From Rhododendron vialii (lineage: Eukaryota; Streptophyta; Magnoliopsida; Ericales; Ericaceae): a stretch of DNA of 64,000 bases. The notes beneath the pieces are model-generated. The model worked only from the letters and a program-made list of their open reading frames with translations, did no database searches and was not told the DNA's origin. Where the stretch lies: contig NC_080560.1 of the NCBI RefSeq assembly GCF_030253575.1, forward strand, positions 29,707,501 to 29,771,500, written 5' to 3'. Each line of letters begins with the position of its first letter. Within the stretch, counting starts at the first letter, position 1. This document shows positions 33,901-45,831 of this stretch, in pieces. Made by a program: the position numbers and the translations under genes.

Positions 33901-34263
33901 ACAGGAGTTGTGTGAAATTTAGAACTCGGATGACATTTGAAAAAAATTTGCAGGGTTCCATGCAAGAAGGAAGGGGGAATTCGATTCACTATAAGCGGGA
34001 ATCCTTATTTCGTTATGGTCTTGGTATGGAACGTCGGAGGAGCAGGGGATATCACAAGCATGATGGTGAAGGGAAGTAACAAGGTGAAATGGACTCCAAT
34101 GCAGCGCAACTGGGGCCAGAAGTGGCAAACCAACGCCCAGTTAGTAGGCGAGTCGTTGACATTTCGAGTCAGAGCAAGTGATGGAAGAACCTCAACTTCC
34201 TGGCATGTCGCCCCAAAGAACTGGCAATTCGGCCAGACATTCGAAGGCAAGAACTTCAAGTAG
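30923..34263 (+). CDS. Alpha-expansin (EXPA), three exons, 281 aa
   Basis: Exons: 30923-31139, 32935-33253, 33954-34263 (stop TAG). Donors and acceptors are GT-AG, phases 1 and 2, total 846 nt. Expansins loosen plant cell walls by non-hydrolytic weakening of cellulose-matrix contacts in acid pH. The N terminus (about residues 1-30) is a hydrophobic signal peptide ending HVQA. Domain 1 (GH45-like barrel) runs from about residue 56, with [34 protein letters not shown] and the HFD motif at residues 154-156. Eight Cys are in the usual places (76, 104, 107, 112, 119, 134, 148, 182). Domain 2 (CBM63) carries RNWGQKWQ and ends [20 protein letters not shown]. The usual GYGN after GGAC is GYED here. 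An in-frame ATG at 30854 would add 23 residues before the signal peptide and is less likely. The gene looks intact. Confidence 0.95.
31140..32934 (+). other. Intron 1 of the expansin gene (1.8 kb), no element bounded
   Basis: AT-rich, longer than most EXPA introns. Short ORFs near 31250-31530 have no domain. Direct and inverted ATCTAGATTT copies occur at 31618-31650. Confidence 0.5.
33275..33595 (-). mobile_element. 5'-truncated LINE (L1-type) fragment in expansin intron 2
   Basis: A T run at 33279-33288 is the poly(A) end on the minus strand. Upstream of it, the minus strand gives, with frame breaks, a stretch like the C terminus of plant L1 ORF2 (SLAAS, IWGQRN and RRIFQNHGF in neighbouring frames). 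No target duplication was settled. Confidence 0.5.
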
Positions 34264-34269
34264 AAGATA

Positions 34270-34660
34270 TAGATGCCGCATAATCAACACATGCCTAGGG
34301 TGAAAAAAATAAATGAAAATTTCATCTCCTAGATAGGATTCCATATCCTGAAGGCATTAGACTCTGTTTAGTTACAGTTTTCAGAATGAGTCTTTATATA
34401 AGACCTTCTAAAAACTTGTTGGGTTGACCAAACTATATTTTGTAATCAATCTTTTATTGTATAAGGGTACTTCACAGATCAGTGTTGGAGGCCAAGATGT
34501 GACCACTTTACTTATAACAAATTAAAAGAACGCAACACTTGCCATTCCAAACATTTTAGGCCACTAATTGACTTTTGATGACATATTTCATTAACTGAAT
34601 AAATAATTTATTAAGTTTTACAACATTTGTTCGGCATCAACCTGTAAATTATTCTTCAAT
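34270..34660. other. 3' flank of the expansin gene
   Basis: Probably holds the 3' UTR; nothing else was recognised before the SINE. Confidence 0.5.
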
Positions 34661-34662
34661 AA

Positions 34663-34826
34663 AAAAAAGGACAAACCCAGTGCACAAGACTCACGCCATT
34701 GCGGGGTCTGCGGAAGGATTGATGTACTCAGCCTTACCCTTGCAAACAAGGAGGTTGTTTCCGCGACTCAAACCCTTGACCTCCAAGTCACAATGGAGCA
34801 ACTTTACCGTTGCACCAGAAGGCAGC
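34663..34826 (-). mobile_element. Au-type SINE
   Basis: Read on the minus strand it has the A-box region GTGCAACGGTAAAGTTG, the B-box GGGTTTGAGTCGCGG, then AAGGGTAAGGCTGAGTAC, GCAGACCCCGCAATGGCG and TTGTGCACTGGG, the order of plant Au SINEs. It ends at a T-rich tract on that strand (A run at 34650-34658 on the plus). About full length. Confidence 0.88.
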
Positions 34827-35086
34827 TGAATAACCCAACTTCATTCAAATATGCTCCGTATATTGCATTAGACAGCTGATAACATGATTCTTCTCTGTTT
34901 TGGCTTTGCACCAGAAGAATAATATAGACAAAACCTGTAATAGACCAGTCCACTATCTAAATGCACAACCAATACTACCGATGTTATCTTGAGCTAATAG
35001 GAAAGTTGTGGTACTGAATATAGAAGATGCCGTCGAAAAAGCTGCATATTGCTCAACCACAACAATCAGTTTACCAACCACACACA

Positions 35087-35113
35087 CCCCCCCCCCCCCC
35101 CCCCCCCCCCCCC
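35087..35113. repeat. Poly(C) run of 27
   Basis: Homopolymer after CACACA. Its length is prone to sequencing and assembly error. Confidence 0.9.
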
Positions 35114-35528
35114 AAAATAGAAGCTCATCCCCCTAGCGAAAGAAAGAATTCTGTTCTTACTGCTTCTCATACATTTTATTTTGCTCAACAAGTGAAAGTG
35201 GAATGTGGACGACATTCCTTTCGACGTAGAGAATAACCAAACAAATCTCAAATTACTAGAAAAGTTTAAACTTTAACCCAAAAAAAAGCCAATGAAGTAT
35301 CTTCTGTTAATCTTCCATTTCACCAGCTAAAGAATCGTATCTGGAAGGTACATTAAACCAAATTCAAAACATAATACAGATAACCTTAACTGAGAAGTCA
35401 TGCACATCAAGATAAGCAACCACAGTTCAATCAGCACATCCAATCTCCAGACCTAGGTTGATGAATTGCATACAAATATAGCAGTTGTGAATCTACTGAT
35501 GTGCTAAGACACAGTATACATGAACCAT

Positions 35529-38500
35529 TTATCCCATACTGGGTGGTGGTGGGGGTGGACGAACTCCCTGCCCCATCATCTGTTGCCCCGGAAAACCCTG
35601 AGGAGGTGGCAGCATTGGAGGTCTTCCCATCTGAGGGCCCGGAGTGAAGTGTACCATTGCGCCGCCGCCAACTGGGGGCGGTGGTGGAGCGGGTAGATTT
35701 CCACCTGGCGGCATAGGCCTAGGCCCATTTGCCATTGGAGGAGGCGGTGGGCCTCTCGGCGGATTTCCCATTGGAGTGCTCGATGGCGGCCCTTGGGGTG
35801 GAGGCGGAGGTGGTGGTGGGGCTTGGGGTGGTGGAGGCAAAGGCCTAGGCGGAACACCAGGAGCTGCTGTGCCATTAGCCGGAGGAGTGGGTTGGCCTTT
35901 GTTTGCTTCTGGTGGCTTGGTTTTGAAGTATAACTGCAACTGTAGATTCAGCCCAAAGGCAAGTAAGATAAGAATCAGAAACAGGAGATCATCACTAACA
36001 GAACAAGAATAGTGATTAAACCAGAGCAACAAGTTGCACAAGATTCACTCATAAAAATCATTACTACCAAGACAAGAAGATGATTACAGATTACTTATCA
36101 AGAAAAGTGGTTACACTAACCAGATGTACGTTTTTCCATAACAAAACAACCATGTAAATAGTGTGATGCAGCCATGTTTGGTGTAGTTTTATGCTTTAGA
36201 ACTTTTTTCTTGTTTTGGGTAACTTTCCAATGTAACTAAATTTCAGTTTTTTCCAATCCTGTTATCAACCCTGAAAATTATCAACTTATGATCAGTCCTT
36301 TCTTAAGATTTTCCTCCATATTTACCAAGCCTCAAGATTTTTTCTGGTATTACAATTCCTAATGGCAAAACAATTGTTACGCTAAAAAGGTTTCAGAGAG
36401 TTTATCTTCCTTCTGATCTGTAGTTTGGGTTATTAGAAGTTAGAACTAACATAATCACACAAAGTCGTAATCTTGTCAGTAAATGCTGCTTCTAGACGTT
36501 TGTCAGCTTACAATGTCTCTACCGCTATCAACCCAAAAAAGGGACTTTGGACATTGTGTCCTCATTTGTTCTGCTCATGTGCAGGCTTTTCAGCCCACCT
36601 TGAGTTCCCACTGGGCCTGGCACCAACAGAAGCCTCGAGGGTCCCCAAGTCAATACGAGCTCAATTATGGTAATTTGCTTAAACCACATATATTTTTGCA
36701 TACAGTAAACAAGTGCAGTATAAGTAGTTTTTCCATTTATATCATCCATCAGATTCAGTAGTGATATCCTAGCAATGGAAAGCCATGTGGTCATCAGCCA
36801 ACATCACCATTTCTCAAGTATATCTGCACAGCATGGCTCAAAAATAAAAACCTAGAAGCTGGTCTGGTATCCAAATTACATCAGCAATTATTAGAAAATA
36901 AGAATCATAGTGCACAAGAAGTATATAGGCGAACCGTGAACATTTTTGAGTCCGGATCCCAATGTGAGAAGAACTTGGGAGTGGATTTGTCAATCTCCGT
37001 GCTAGGAACCTACAATAACAATACACGCAGCAAGAACAGTTATGATTTATGCAATAATAACCAAAAAGAAGAATCAGATGGCCAGAGCTCTGAGAGTGAA
37101 ATACCTTGAATGCAATAATCTCGTATGGTTCAGCTGCAAACAAAAGATACTGGTATCTTTTATCAAAGGATTGGACCCTCTGCCCATGAAAGGAAAAAAC
37201 AAACATTAGCATTGATAGTTGATACAGTCATGGGAAATTTCAAGTCGCAAAACAAACTGAAGTTCTCCCACAAAGTTTTCAAAGTTAAATTTGCATCAAT
37301 ACTGTACCTGTTCAAAGGATGACATAAACCGGTGCCTTGGCTTTGCATTATCTTCTATCTCAGGATATTCAATCTACGCCAAATAACAAAGTCAGCAAAG
37401 CATTAACAGATAAAGTAGATAAACCTGAGCACCAATTACGTTTTATAATCACATATTGCTACCTTAGTAACTAAAGAAAACTGGATGCTTTTCAACTTCT
37501 GTTTAAATTGTCATGTTTATCTACCCCATTTTTTTCTACCATATCTCACTTCAAATATAAATACCCTCTTTCAGTTTTCTTACAATACGTTTTATCATAG
37601 CTTTCATTCTTTCAATACCCAGCTCTTATGATTCTAGCCAGTCAATCTGATAATGCAAGCTTGAATTACAAAATACGTGTATTCCCCATGTTATAGGACC
37701 AGTGAACTAGCACCTACATAAAGGTAATGATTGCTCAACAATTTGCAAAGAAATAAATTCACACCTGGAAGAGAAGAGACCTCTGCTTCGTCTCTGGATC
37801 AAACTGCTTTGTCACGCGGTAACCAGGCCTGCCAATTTTGACTGCAAACGCACCAACAAACAAATTCATAACTAAGATCGAAATAGAAAACTGAGGCTGA
37901 TATTAATTAGATATACTGGGGCAAAATATCCACCATCTATTTTGGCTGTGTGAGAATTCCGTAAGTTCCAGTTTCCAATAATCAATAATATAATAGTTTC
38001 AGACATGCTCGTCGACAGAAAATGTTAATGTCTTATTGACTAGGGAGTGTCAGCAAGGACTAACAGCAACGAAGGCTTTGGCTTTGTTCGTTTTCCATTT
38101 TAACTTAGTTTTGTTTTTGTTTTCTAATCATTACCCTATTTTTCTCTTCAATCATTAACCTATTTCTTCAATTATTACTTTCATTTCTCTCTCAACTCAT
38201 TACCCCTCTCTCCAATCATTACCCTATTCTCTCTCCACCCACTACCAAAACTAAAATACCCAAAGATGGAAACCAAACAAAGCCTTTATTTTCTAGTGGA
38301 GAGCGCTCTTGTTTTTCTTAAACATGTTCTGACCGATATGTATAGACTTCTGATAAATACAGTACAATTTCTGAATGTCAACCATTAAACATTGGGACCC
38401 ATAGAGAATAATTGAACATATAGAGAAAGCTGTTGTACAAGCATGATGTTTAGTCTTATAGCACCTATTTTTATTTCGCTTGCACGTTGATGAGTCCAAC

Positions 38501-41500
38501 CATTTTGATGACCATGGACAATGAGGAAAAACACAACGATAAGGTCCAATCAGCAATTAATCTGCACTTCAATAATATAAATTGTTGCTCACTAGCACTC
38601 CAAACAATTATTACTGTTAGTCAAACATAAATAGGTAGTTTGACTTCACAACTACTTCCCCAGTTTCCTCATTAGTCTTGTCAATTCTCGTGGCTCCTCA
38701 CACACTAGAGGTGTTTATAATCATGGGTGTGACTCTTTGACACAGATAATGAAAAGCAAGAAAGGGTTTGAGTGTTGTATAAGGGGCCTTCCTCTCTGTC
38801 TATACCTTCTACGGCTACAATCAAAGATTCTTGAACTTAGAGTATGCAACAAAGTGTGGCTCTCATAGTCTCACCCAGTCACAGGTTGGTGTTGGATGCA
38901 TATGATATGAGGAGCCTGGGAATCAAGCAAAAAGATCATCCCATGGACTATATTATTGCGATAGATAAAAATAACACCCTAGGAGTAGTCTCGCCAAGTT
39001 TTCCGCATCTCGACTCTACGAACCCTCTCATTGTACTCAACACAACAATTACATTATACACTCAATATTTTAGTCTTCGGTTAATCGCCACAAAGTTCAA
39101 AATCAACTTCCCAACGAGTTATAGATGAAGATTGGGTTGGGAAGTAGAGAGGGATGCGAGAGATTCTGATGAGGAAAAGAGGAAGATGCTGACGGATTTA
39201 AATCAAGTGATGATGAAGAAGATGAAGCTATTGTCTCTTTGGAGGGTTCGGCGTGCAACACTCCCCATACTAGACTGCCATTTGCTTGTCTAACCCAATT
39301 GTGATCTTATAGTGGTGACAAGTTGACAACACAACACCCTCCTACATAACCTGAACTACATTAATATACCCTTTTGTCACACCCTCTCTCTTCAAAACTC
39401 AACATATGATGTCTCTAGGCACCTGCTTTTTTCTAAGTCTATGAGGTTCACGTCATAAAGATCTAACAGAGTTTTAGAGTTTTTAATTGTTGGTTCTCAG
39501 CTACCTAACGCATAGCCCTACTCCTTTGACCCTTGGGACCGGCTGTGTGGTAGTAAGACTCTAAGCATGACACAAGCGGAGTTTTCATGTATGATAAGTT
39601 TTTAAACTTTTAGGGCTTCAAACTTCAAGGTATGGTACTTGTCTCACGATATATGCAGATAACAGTTATAGATGTCATATTCGATAATATTGGGTGATCT
39701 GGCCACTTGAAGTATATCCCACTTTTTTTTCAAGGTGCACATCGCTTCATTCACACTCGTGTCTGGTCTTGCAGCTCATTGCTAAAGCTCAAGAGGTCCT
39801 CGGTTCCTCAATGCGCCTCAGACATTTTAAAAGCACTGGTATATACCATCATATTCCTCAACAAGGGCAGGGTGTTGCCAAGGGTTGCAATGTCACCCCT
39901 CAAATTTTAAATAACCACTACAGGACGCCTACAAAATTTGGACATAAAAATACATCTAAAATAGTCCCCGCAGTTAGAACGTTCTTTTACCCTCTCTCTA
40001 TTTATGCATGTTTCTCCAAAATTATGGCAGCCCTCCACTTGTTTCCGTGTCATATAACAGTTTCAATAGCAATTATAAGATAACTTTGATGACTGTTTAC
40101 GTATGAAAGTATTAATTTCCCCATAAGTGAACATACATTGTCTTTGCAACGCCCATTTGGCCCCATCCGGAGTCCCACTACTGGCTTCAAATCTACCCCT
40201 CACCTAAGTGTGAGAACTACCATCTTTGTCTAGCAAAAGCCATCAATAGAATTCTTCACAAAATTAGAGATCCTATTTGATTTTGAAGAGACAGGAGAGT
40301 TGATCTCAACCAAATTCGGGTCTCATTTTAGAAGCCAAAGTACTTTGATGAAACGGTAAAAACAATCTATCCATAAAATCATAGGCTCCAAATGGGTACA
40401 ATTTCAGAGATAAAGAGGGATAGTTGATTTCCACCTAAGAACCTGAACCACCTCTATTGAGTAGCTATTAACAGCAGGGCCCTGGAGCTCAGCTTATGCA
40501 ATCCCTTTACTAAAACTTGCATACAAATGCGGTTCCCATGCATGGAATTAAAATCTCATCTCATGTCCAACCCCCTAATCAAACAGTCTCAATAGGAACA
40601 TAAACTCCATGCAATTAACCAGTATTGAAAAGGTTGAAGCCTTTACCGGACTTTTTGAGGGCAACCTTTCGCTTGTGGGGTTGAGGCAGAGCAGGGGCCT
40701 CCTTCGCCTCGCGAGCTGCTCTCTTTGCCAGATTGGTCTGGTGCCGCTTCCCTTGTGTATGCGCCAAGTAATTTCCCTCATTGTTGTGCAATGTTAAGCA
40801 AAGCTTACACTCGTAACTGAAACAACCAAAGAACAATAGAAACAATCAATTCCACTATCACTAAAAGCAAAGGGGGCCGGCCAGATTTTAATCCAAGATT
40901 TTGCACTTAACTACCACAAAAATTCTCACCCCAAGAAATTTCTCAGTACACCTACAAATCGAAAATACTCAATGTTAAACAAAGCTTACACTCGTAACTG
41001 AAACAACCAAAGAACAATAGAAACAATCAATTCCACAATCACTAAAAGCAAAGGGTGCCAGCCAGATTTTAATCCAAGATTTTGCATCAACTACCATAAA
41101 AATTCTCACCCCAAGAAATTTCTCGGCACACCTACAAAACGAAAATACTCCCGCCTTCCCAAATAGCTTGTCCACTCTGAAAAGTCAAGCAATCTTTAGA
41201 TCAAAAATTAAATACTTCCGCTCGTTATCTTTTCAATTTCTACACCACCAAATTAGAGTATTTTATGAGTTCTTTAGTTTGGAGTAAGGTAATTCAAAAA
41301 TATGTGCACGAAATTATTTTATTTTTGATCCGAAGCACGACTTTTCGCATAGGACAAGCAACTTGGGACGGAGGAATTAATTATTTGCATAACAACATCA
41401 TTATCACAAATATTACCCCAAAAAAATCTGAATAGGAGGCAGTCCTAATTTACCCCAAAGGAAAAAGCATACATTATTACAGAGAGAGAGAGAGAGAGAA

Positions 41501-41665
41501 GGGTAGAACGGACCTTCCGAGGTGGTTGCGCATGAAGTAGGGATCTTTAGCGATGTCGATGGTTTCTAGTGCAAGCCTTCTAAGCCGCTCACGGCGGTCG
41601 ATGGCTTCATTCTGGGCGGAGGCGGCGCCACCGCTACCAGGCTTCGAGCCCCACTCCCTGTCCAT
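35529..41665 (-). CDS. SF3A2: Splicing factor 3A subunit 2 (SF3A2 / SAP62 / Prp11 homologue), seven exons, 341 aa
   Basis: Exons in coding order: 41665-41514, 40816-40647, 37841-37765, 37373-37308, 37179-37105, 37009-36935, 35939-35529. All introns are GT-AG; phases 2, 1, 0, 0, 0, 0; total 1026 nt. SF3A2 is part of the U2 snRNP SF3a complex, which helps engage the branch point in the nucleus. The protein starts MDREWGSKPGSGG and has a matrin-type C2H2 zinc finger (C54, C57, H70, H76). The strongly conserved core follows: KIGRPGYRVTKQFD, IEYPEIEDNAKPRHRFMSS, RYQYLLFAAEPYEIIAFK and FFSHWDPDSKMFTLQLYFK. The last exon encodes a Pro/Gly/Met-rich tail (residues 215-341), common in SF3A2. The exon 7 acceptor offers a NAGNAG-like choice (CTACAGTTGCAG). 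A tandem duplication copies the exon 2 acceptor (see 40790-41150). The gene appears intact. Confidence 0.97.
38072..38286. mobile_element. MITE-like element in SF3A2 intron 2
   Basis: The left end GGCTTTGGCTTTGTTCG, TTTTCCATTTTA and the right end TAAAATACCCAAAGATGGAA, ACCAAACAAAGCCTTT form imperfect inverted repeats. The inside repeats CAATCATTACCCTAT about four times. The target duplication is unclear. Confidence 0.55.
38290..40640. other. Rest of SF3A2 intron 2, no gene recognised
   Basis: AT-rich with short unsupported ORFs (38844-39128, 39694-40083). No splice sites in frame with SF3A2 were found here, and no bounded mobile element. Confidence 0.5.
40790..41150. repeat. 181-bp tandem duplication copying the SF3A2 exon 2 acceptor
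   Basis: Copy A (40790-40970) and copy B (40971-41150) are about 93 percent alike by eye. Each contains, on the minus strand, the acceptor TTGTTTCAG followed by the first 27 bases of exon 2 (encoding YECKLCLTL). Copy B comes first in the transcript. Use of its acceptor would read out of the exon into the duplicated intron. Confidence 0.92.
41148..41377. mobile_element. Stowaway-type MITE, about 230 bp, in SF3A2 intron 1
   Basis: CTCCCGCCTTCCCAAATAGC, TTGTCC at the left and GGACAAGCAACTTGGGACGG, AGGAA at the right are inverted partners, flanked by TA (41146-41147) and TA (41378-41379). Its left tip is shared with the end of the tandem duplication. Confidence 0.85.
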
Positions 41666-41670
41666 CTAAT

Positions 41671-41671
<1 letters not shown>

Positions 41672-41709
<38 letters not shown>
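41672..41709. repeat. (CT)n microsatellite just upstream of the SF3A2 start codon
   Basis: 19 units. On the coding (minus) strand it is a GA run ending 6 bp before the ATG, so it lies in the 5' leader. Confidence 0.95.
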
Positions 41710-41711
<2 letters not shown>

Positions 41712-43217
41712 AATCGCCCGACTGTGAAGTTAGACCTAAGTTTTCCTCTGCGATGCTCGACTGGTGCCTTGTGTTAGGGAGAGAAATTTTTCAGGATTTT
41801 ATCGAAGTCCGAAAGTCGGTGGGATGGTTTTTACGGGTCGGGTTTTAGAGTTTGGATCGGATTCAGGAGACTAGAGATGGGCTCATGGGAGACCCATGTA
41901 GAAAGATGACCCGGTATTAGAGCAAGTGAAGTCTACCACAAGTTCACGAATTTCTTATATACGGAGTAGTATTTTTTTTCTTTTTATCAGCAGTCAAGCA
42001 AGTTGATTGCAAAAGCCCAAAGGCAAAAGATTACATCATGATAGACAGAAATAAAACCAAAGCTACTAAATCTAAAATTCAAGGACACTTTACCGAAGCA
42101 AGCCAACTTTAAATTGTGAGAGTCTCGTCCAAGACTAAGTAGTAGTAGAACCAAAAGAAATCTTAGCTCAAACCAATGATAGATAGCACGGATGCAATCA
42201 ACAATCAAAAGCAGAAACCCAAACCAGCAAACGTCCATTTTATGCTTCAATATGTACAATTACCTCCATTAATAATAGATTGATTTGCTGATTATAGGAG
42301 ATAAATATTTTAAAAGTAGGTGACAAATACATTTATACAAACCGATCGACCATCTATTTTCTTTAGACAAATGTGATTTTGATTGATGTCTGCATAAATT
42401 GAATTTAGATAGGGGTATAATTGCAATATGGAAAGATATTAATGTAACTCTACAAAATCAAGTGGGGCACATAGGACGGAAAGTCTTTTGTTCCTCTACC
42501 AATATACTACCAAAACACCTCTAATTTAGAATTCATTCACGCAGCAAACATATGAGTCATGCGGCGTCCAACTTTTATGAGACCCACAACATTAAATTTA
42601 AAATATTATACTGTATTATTTATGTGAAGATATTGAATCCACGAAATTTAATTAAATGGTAACCATACAAAAATTGAAAAACAACTGAGCCTAATAATAA
42701 AGGAGATTAAAATTTTGAAACATGAGTTTGGTCTTGTCGAATGTAACTTTAAAACATAGATGAAAGCGAGAATTAAAAAAAAATGTATTAGGTGCTACTA
42801 ATGAATTATAACATCTATTTGATTTATGTGTAAACAATCATATGACAAATATAATGATAATGATGGCCGCTGACGCTCGTGGGAATTGGCCTTGTCACCA
42901 AAAAATTTAATGACAATTTTTTAAACAAAATTACATTAATGCAATTTTTCTATTGAAATGCAAATTAGGAAAGTCTTTTAACACAACGTTTTTCACGACA
43001 AAATGGACAACATGTGGTGTGGCACTGCCTCACTGTTGTTGTAAAATAACATCTCATTCAATTACTGGGATATTCAGTTAAAAATAACTTAACTGATGAA
43101 ACAATACGAAACAAGCTTTTAAATAATACTGTACACATTCTTGTGCAAATCGTTATGGTCATAGCCTAGTGAATTGAAATATGTGAATGGAAATTGCTAT
43201 GGGTACAACACAACACT
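41710..43217. other. Intergenic, with a possible LINE 3' end
   Basis: A T-rich run at 41971-41987 followed by ATCAGCAGTCAAGC, with a 90-residue minus-strand ORF (41987-42259) rich in Leu and Phe, resembles the poly(A) end of a decayed LINE. No diagnostic RT motif was seen. The rest is AT-rich with nothing recognised. Confidence 0.4.
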
Positions 43218-44263
43218 TGTAACGGCCCTGATTTTTTGTCAATAAAAATTTCGTTAAATATTTAAATTTTATTTTTAATTACTTGGTTTCTTTTAAAAAA
43301 TTCCTTTTTAATTCTAATAATCCATCAAATTAGATTTGAGACTTATAAAATTTTATCTTTTAATCCCGGACAATATGGTCCTTTTCTAAAGACAAGTATG
43401 TTTGTAAAAGCACTTGTGTATTTTCCTAGTGAGTAAATAAAATCCTTAAATCATATTTCTTGATTAAAGGCCTTACTTGGCAAGTATAGTTAGCTTCTAA
43501 CCAATTAGTTGGAGGAACCGAGCTAGGAAGTCACCTAGTTACTATGGATGGACCTTTTTGCCATCTTTGAACCTTGTGAACCTTTTCAAACCTAGACTAG
43601 AAAATTATTTATTTATTTTCTTTTATTATTTTGGTTTTCTTCTTTATCCATTGGACGATAGAAGTTAGGGGAACTTTTATCCATTGGATAATAGAAATCC
43701 TATTCTTTATATTAAAAGTATTCATTGAAAGATTTGATTAAGTACTAATATCTATAAAAGAATAGAATTTTATAATTGTTTAAAAGGACGTTTTTGATTA
43801 TTTAACTATAAAAAATTTCCTTATTTCTTTTGTCCATTGGACAATAAATACTAGGGGATTTATTATCCATTGGGTAATAGCTCCAATCTTCCTACTAAGT
43901 ACTAGGATTTAATAAACTAGTCAATTTCTAAATTCCCATGTGATGTTGTACCTATATTTTATATTGTATGTACGTATTAGATTTAAAGCCTAAGATTTCC
44001 TAGGTACCTTGATATTATTTTCTATTGGGGTTTTGTACTCAATTGGATTAAAATAATGGGAAGGTGATCTCCCTAGATCACATAAGTACCTATGTATATA
44101 TTATATATGTACTTGGATGAATATTTATATTACTAAGAACACATGTGTTAATAGAATAGTTTAATAAGAAAATCTTAGCTTGATATTTCATTAGATCACA
44201 TAGTACCCTAAAATACATTTTTATATTTGTTCCTAGGAGAATATATATACATATGTGTACTTG

Positions 44264-44266
<3 letters not shown>

Positions 44267-44307
<41 letters not shown>
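44267..44307. repeat. (GA)n microsatellite in the solo LTR
   Basis: About 20 units. ORFs reading RERERE across it are artefacts. Confidence 0.95.
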
Positions 44308-44309
<2 letters not shown>

Positions 44310-44625
44310 GGCCGAGAGAGAGAGAGAAAGAGAAGAGAAAGAGGAAGAGATTAGATTTGTACCTTGGCTTGATCTTCCATTGTACTTAAAATCCATGGAG
44401 ATACACTTGTACAAGCAAAATCTAACTTCTATTGTCCTATTTTGTACATTTACTAATTTTAAACTTTGTACAACTCTCCTTTCTTCCACAAATCTTTCCA
44501 AGATCAAATCCAAAGGACTAAATCTAGCCTTGCATGCATGCCTAATAACTAGGTAGAAGTTGTACAAGCAATCTTGACCTAACCCATCAAGCTTCAATCA
44601 AGCTTGAAAGAAGAAAAAAAATCAA

Positions 44626-44626
<1 letters not shown>

Positions 44627-44700
<74 letters not shown>
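44627..44700. repeat. Compound (TA)25(GA)12 microsatellite in the solo LTR
   Basis: About 50 bp of TA directly followed by about 24 bp of GA, some 40 bp upstream of the LTR TATA box. Confidence 0.95.
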
Positions 44701-44706
<6 letters not shown>

Positions 44707-44740
44707 TTTCGGTTGAGAGAGGGAGAGGGGGAGCCTTGGC

Positions 44741-44750
44741 CTATAAATAG
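44741..44750 (+). promoter_or_regulatory. TATA box of the solo LTR
   Basis: CTATAAATAG followed about 30 bp later by an AAACTCACACC-type start region. The position within the LTR suits the U3/R boundary. Confidence 0.6.
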
Positions 44751-45520
44751 CAAGTCATTCCAAGCTTAAACTCACACCTTCACTTCTTGCTCTCACTTCT
44801 CTCTAGAAATTCTAAGTGTTCTTGATTCAAAAGTTCAAAGTTTCTTGAAGTTCTTGAGAGTAACCATCAAACCACTTCCAAAACCACCACTAGATCTTTA
44901 ACATAGCTTAGTTTAGTTAGCAAGTTGTTTCTAGGAAGAGAAAAGTCCATCTCTCTTCCTTTCGAAGCAATCTGAAGCCGCCGAATCACAAAAACGACGA
45001 CCAAATCTTCGTAGCCGACCACCGCCAAGAAGTAAGGTAGAATCCCTAGCCTACTAACTCTACGTATAGTATAGAATTGTATGTTGAAAAGTAGAATGTC
45101 TTTAGTTCAAAGATCTTAACCGTTTCTCTAAGTATATAAAGTTATCTGTTGATTGTTAAGGTTATCTGTTGCCTAAAATGTTAGAATTTCATGAAATACT
45201 TGAAAGGTGTTTTCTAGAAATAATGAAAAGGATGGGGAATATGTTGAACTCGTCAACTTATGTTTTGAGCATGCTAAATAATATAGAGTTGGATGATCTT
45301 GCTAGTTTAGTTTTAAGATTTCAATGAATGCTTTATGATTCCTTATGTGGAAAGTCCTACCGCGGAGTCTATGCATGAAAACGAGACACCGAAATCAAGA
45401 AAGTTAGAAACATGGCACCTAAGGTGTGGTTAACAAGAAAAAAGTGTTTGAAGAAGGAAATATTTTGAAATTACATAATGACCAATTTTGGTGGCATTAT
45501 GTGAGTTGGGGGTGTGTGTG

Positions 45521-45716
45521 TGTGCCAATGGGAACCCGGATCGGCGGAACCATTGTGCGGATACCCGGGAACCCGGAGCGGCGGAACCGAGATAGGGCGT
45601 GCGGCTTGGTTACCGCAGAGAGGTGCCAATGCAATTGTGTGCCAATAGGAACCCGGAGCGGCAGAACCATTGTGCGGATACTCGGAAACCCGGAGTGGCG
45701 GAACCGAGGTTGGGTG
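45521..45716. repeat. GC-rich tandem repeat in the solo LTR (period about 117 bp, two units)
   Basis: Each unit has GTGTGCCAATGGGAACCCGG, ACCATTGTGCGGATAC and a second GGAACCCGGAG. GGAACCCGG(A/T) followed by CGGCGGAACC thus occurs four times. Confidence 0.85.
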
Positions 45717-45831
45717 TATTAAACACAAATTTTGGAAACGTTGATTTGGAAAAAGAAAAGTGAAAAATGGTGACACGGTCTACGATGAGTGGCGTAGGAA
45801 AAACACAGAAAATCATGGACACCAATAATAG

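Noticed and set aside
35576..36012. Gly-rich and His-rich frames on both strands over the SF3A2 last exon
   Set aside because: They are out-of-frame readings of the Pro-rich tail of SF3A2.
44227..44556. Frame with a long Arg-Glu repeat
   Set aside because: It is translation of a GA microsatellite inside the solo LTR.
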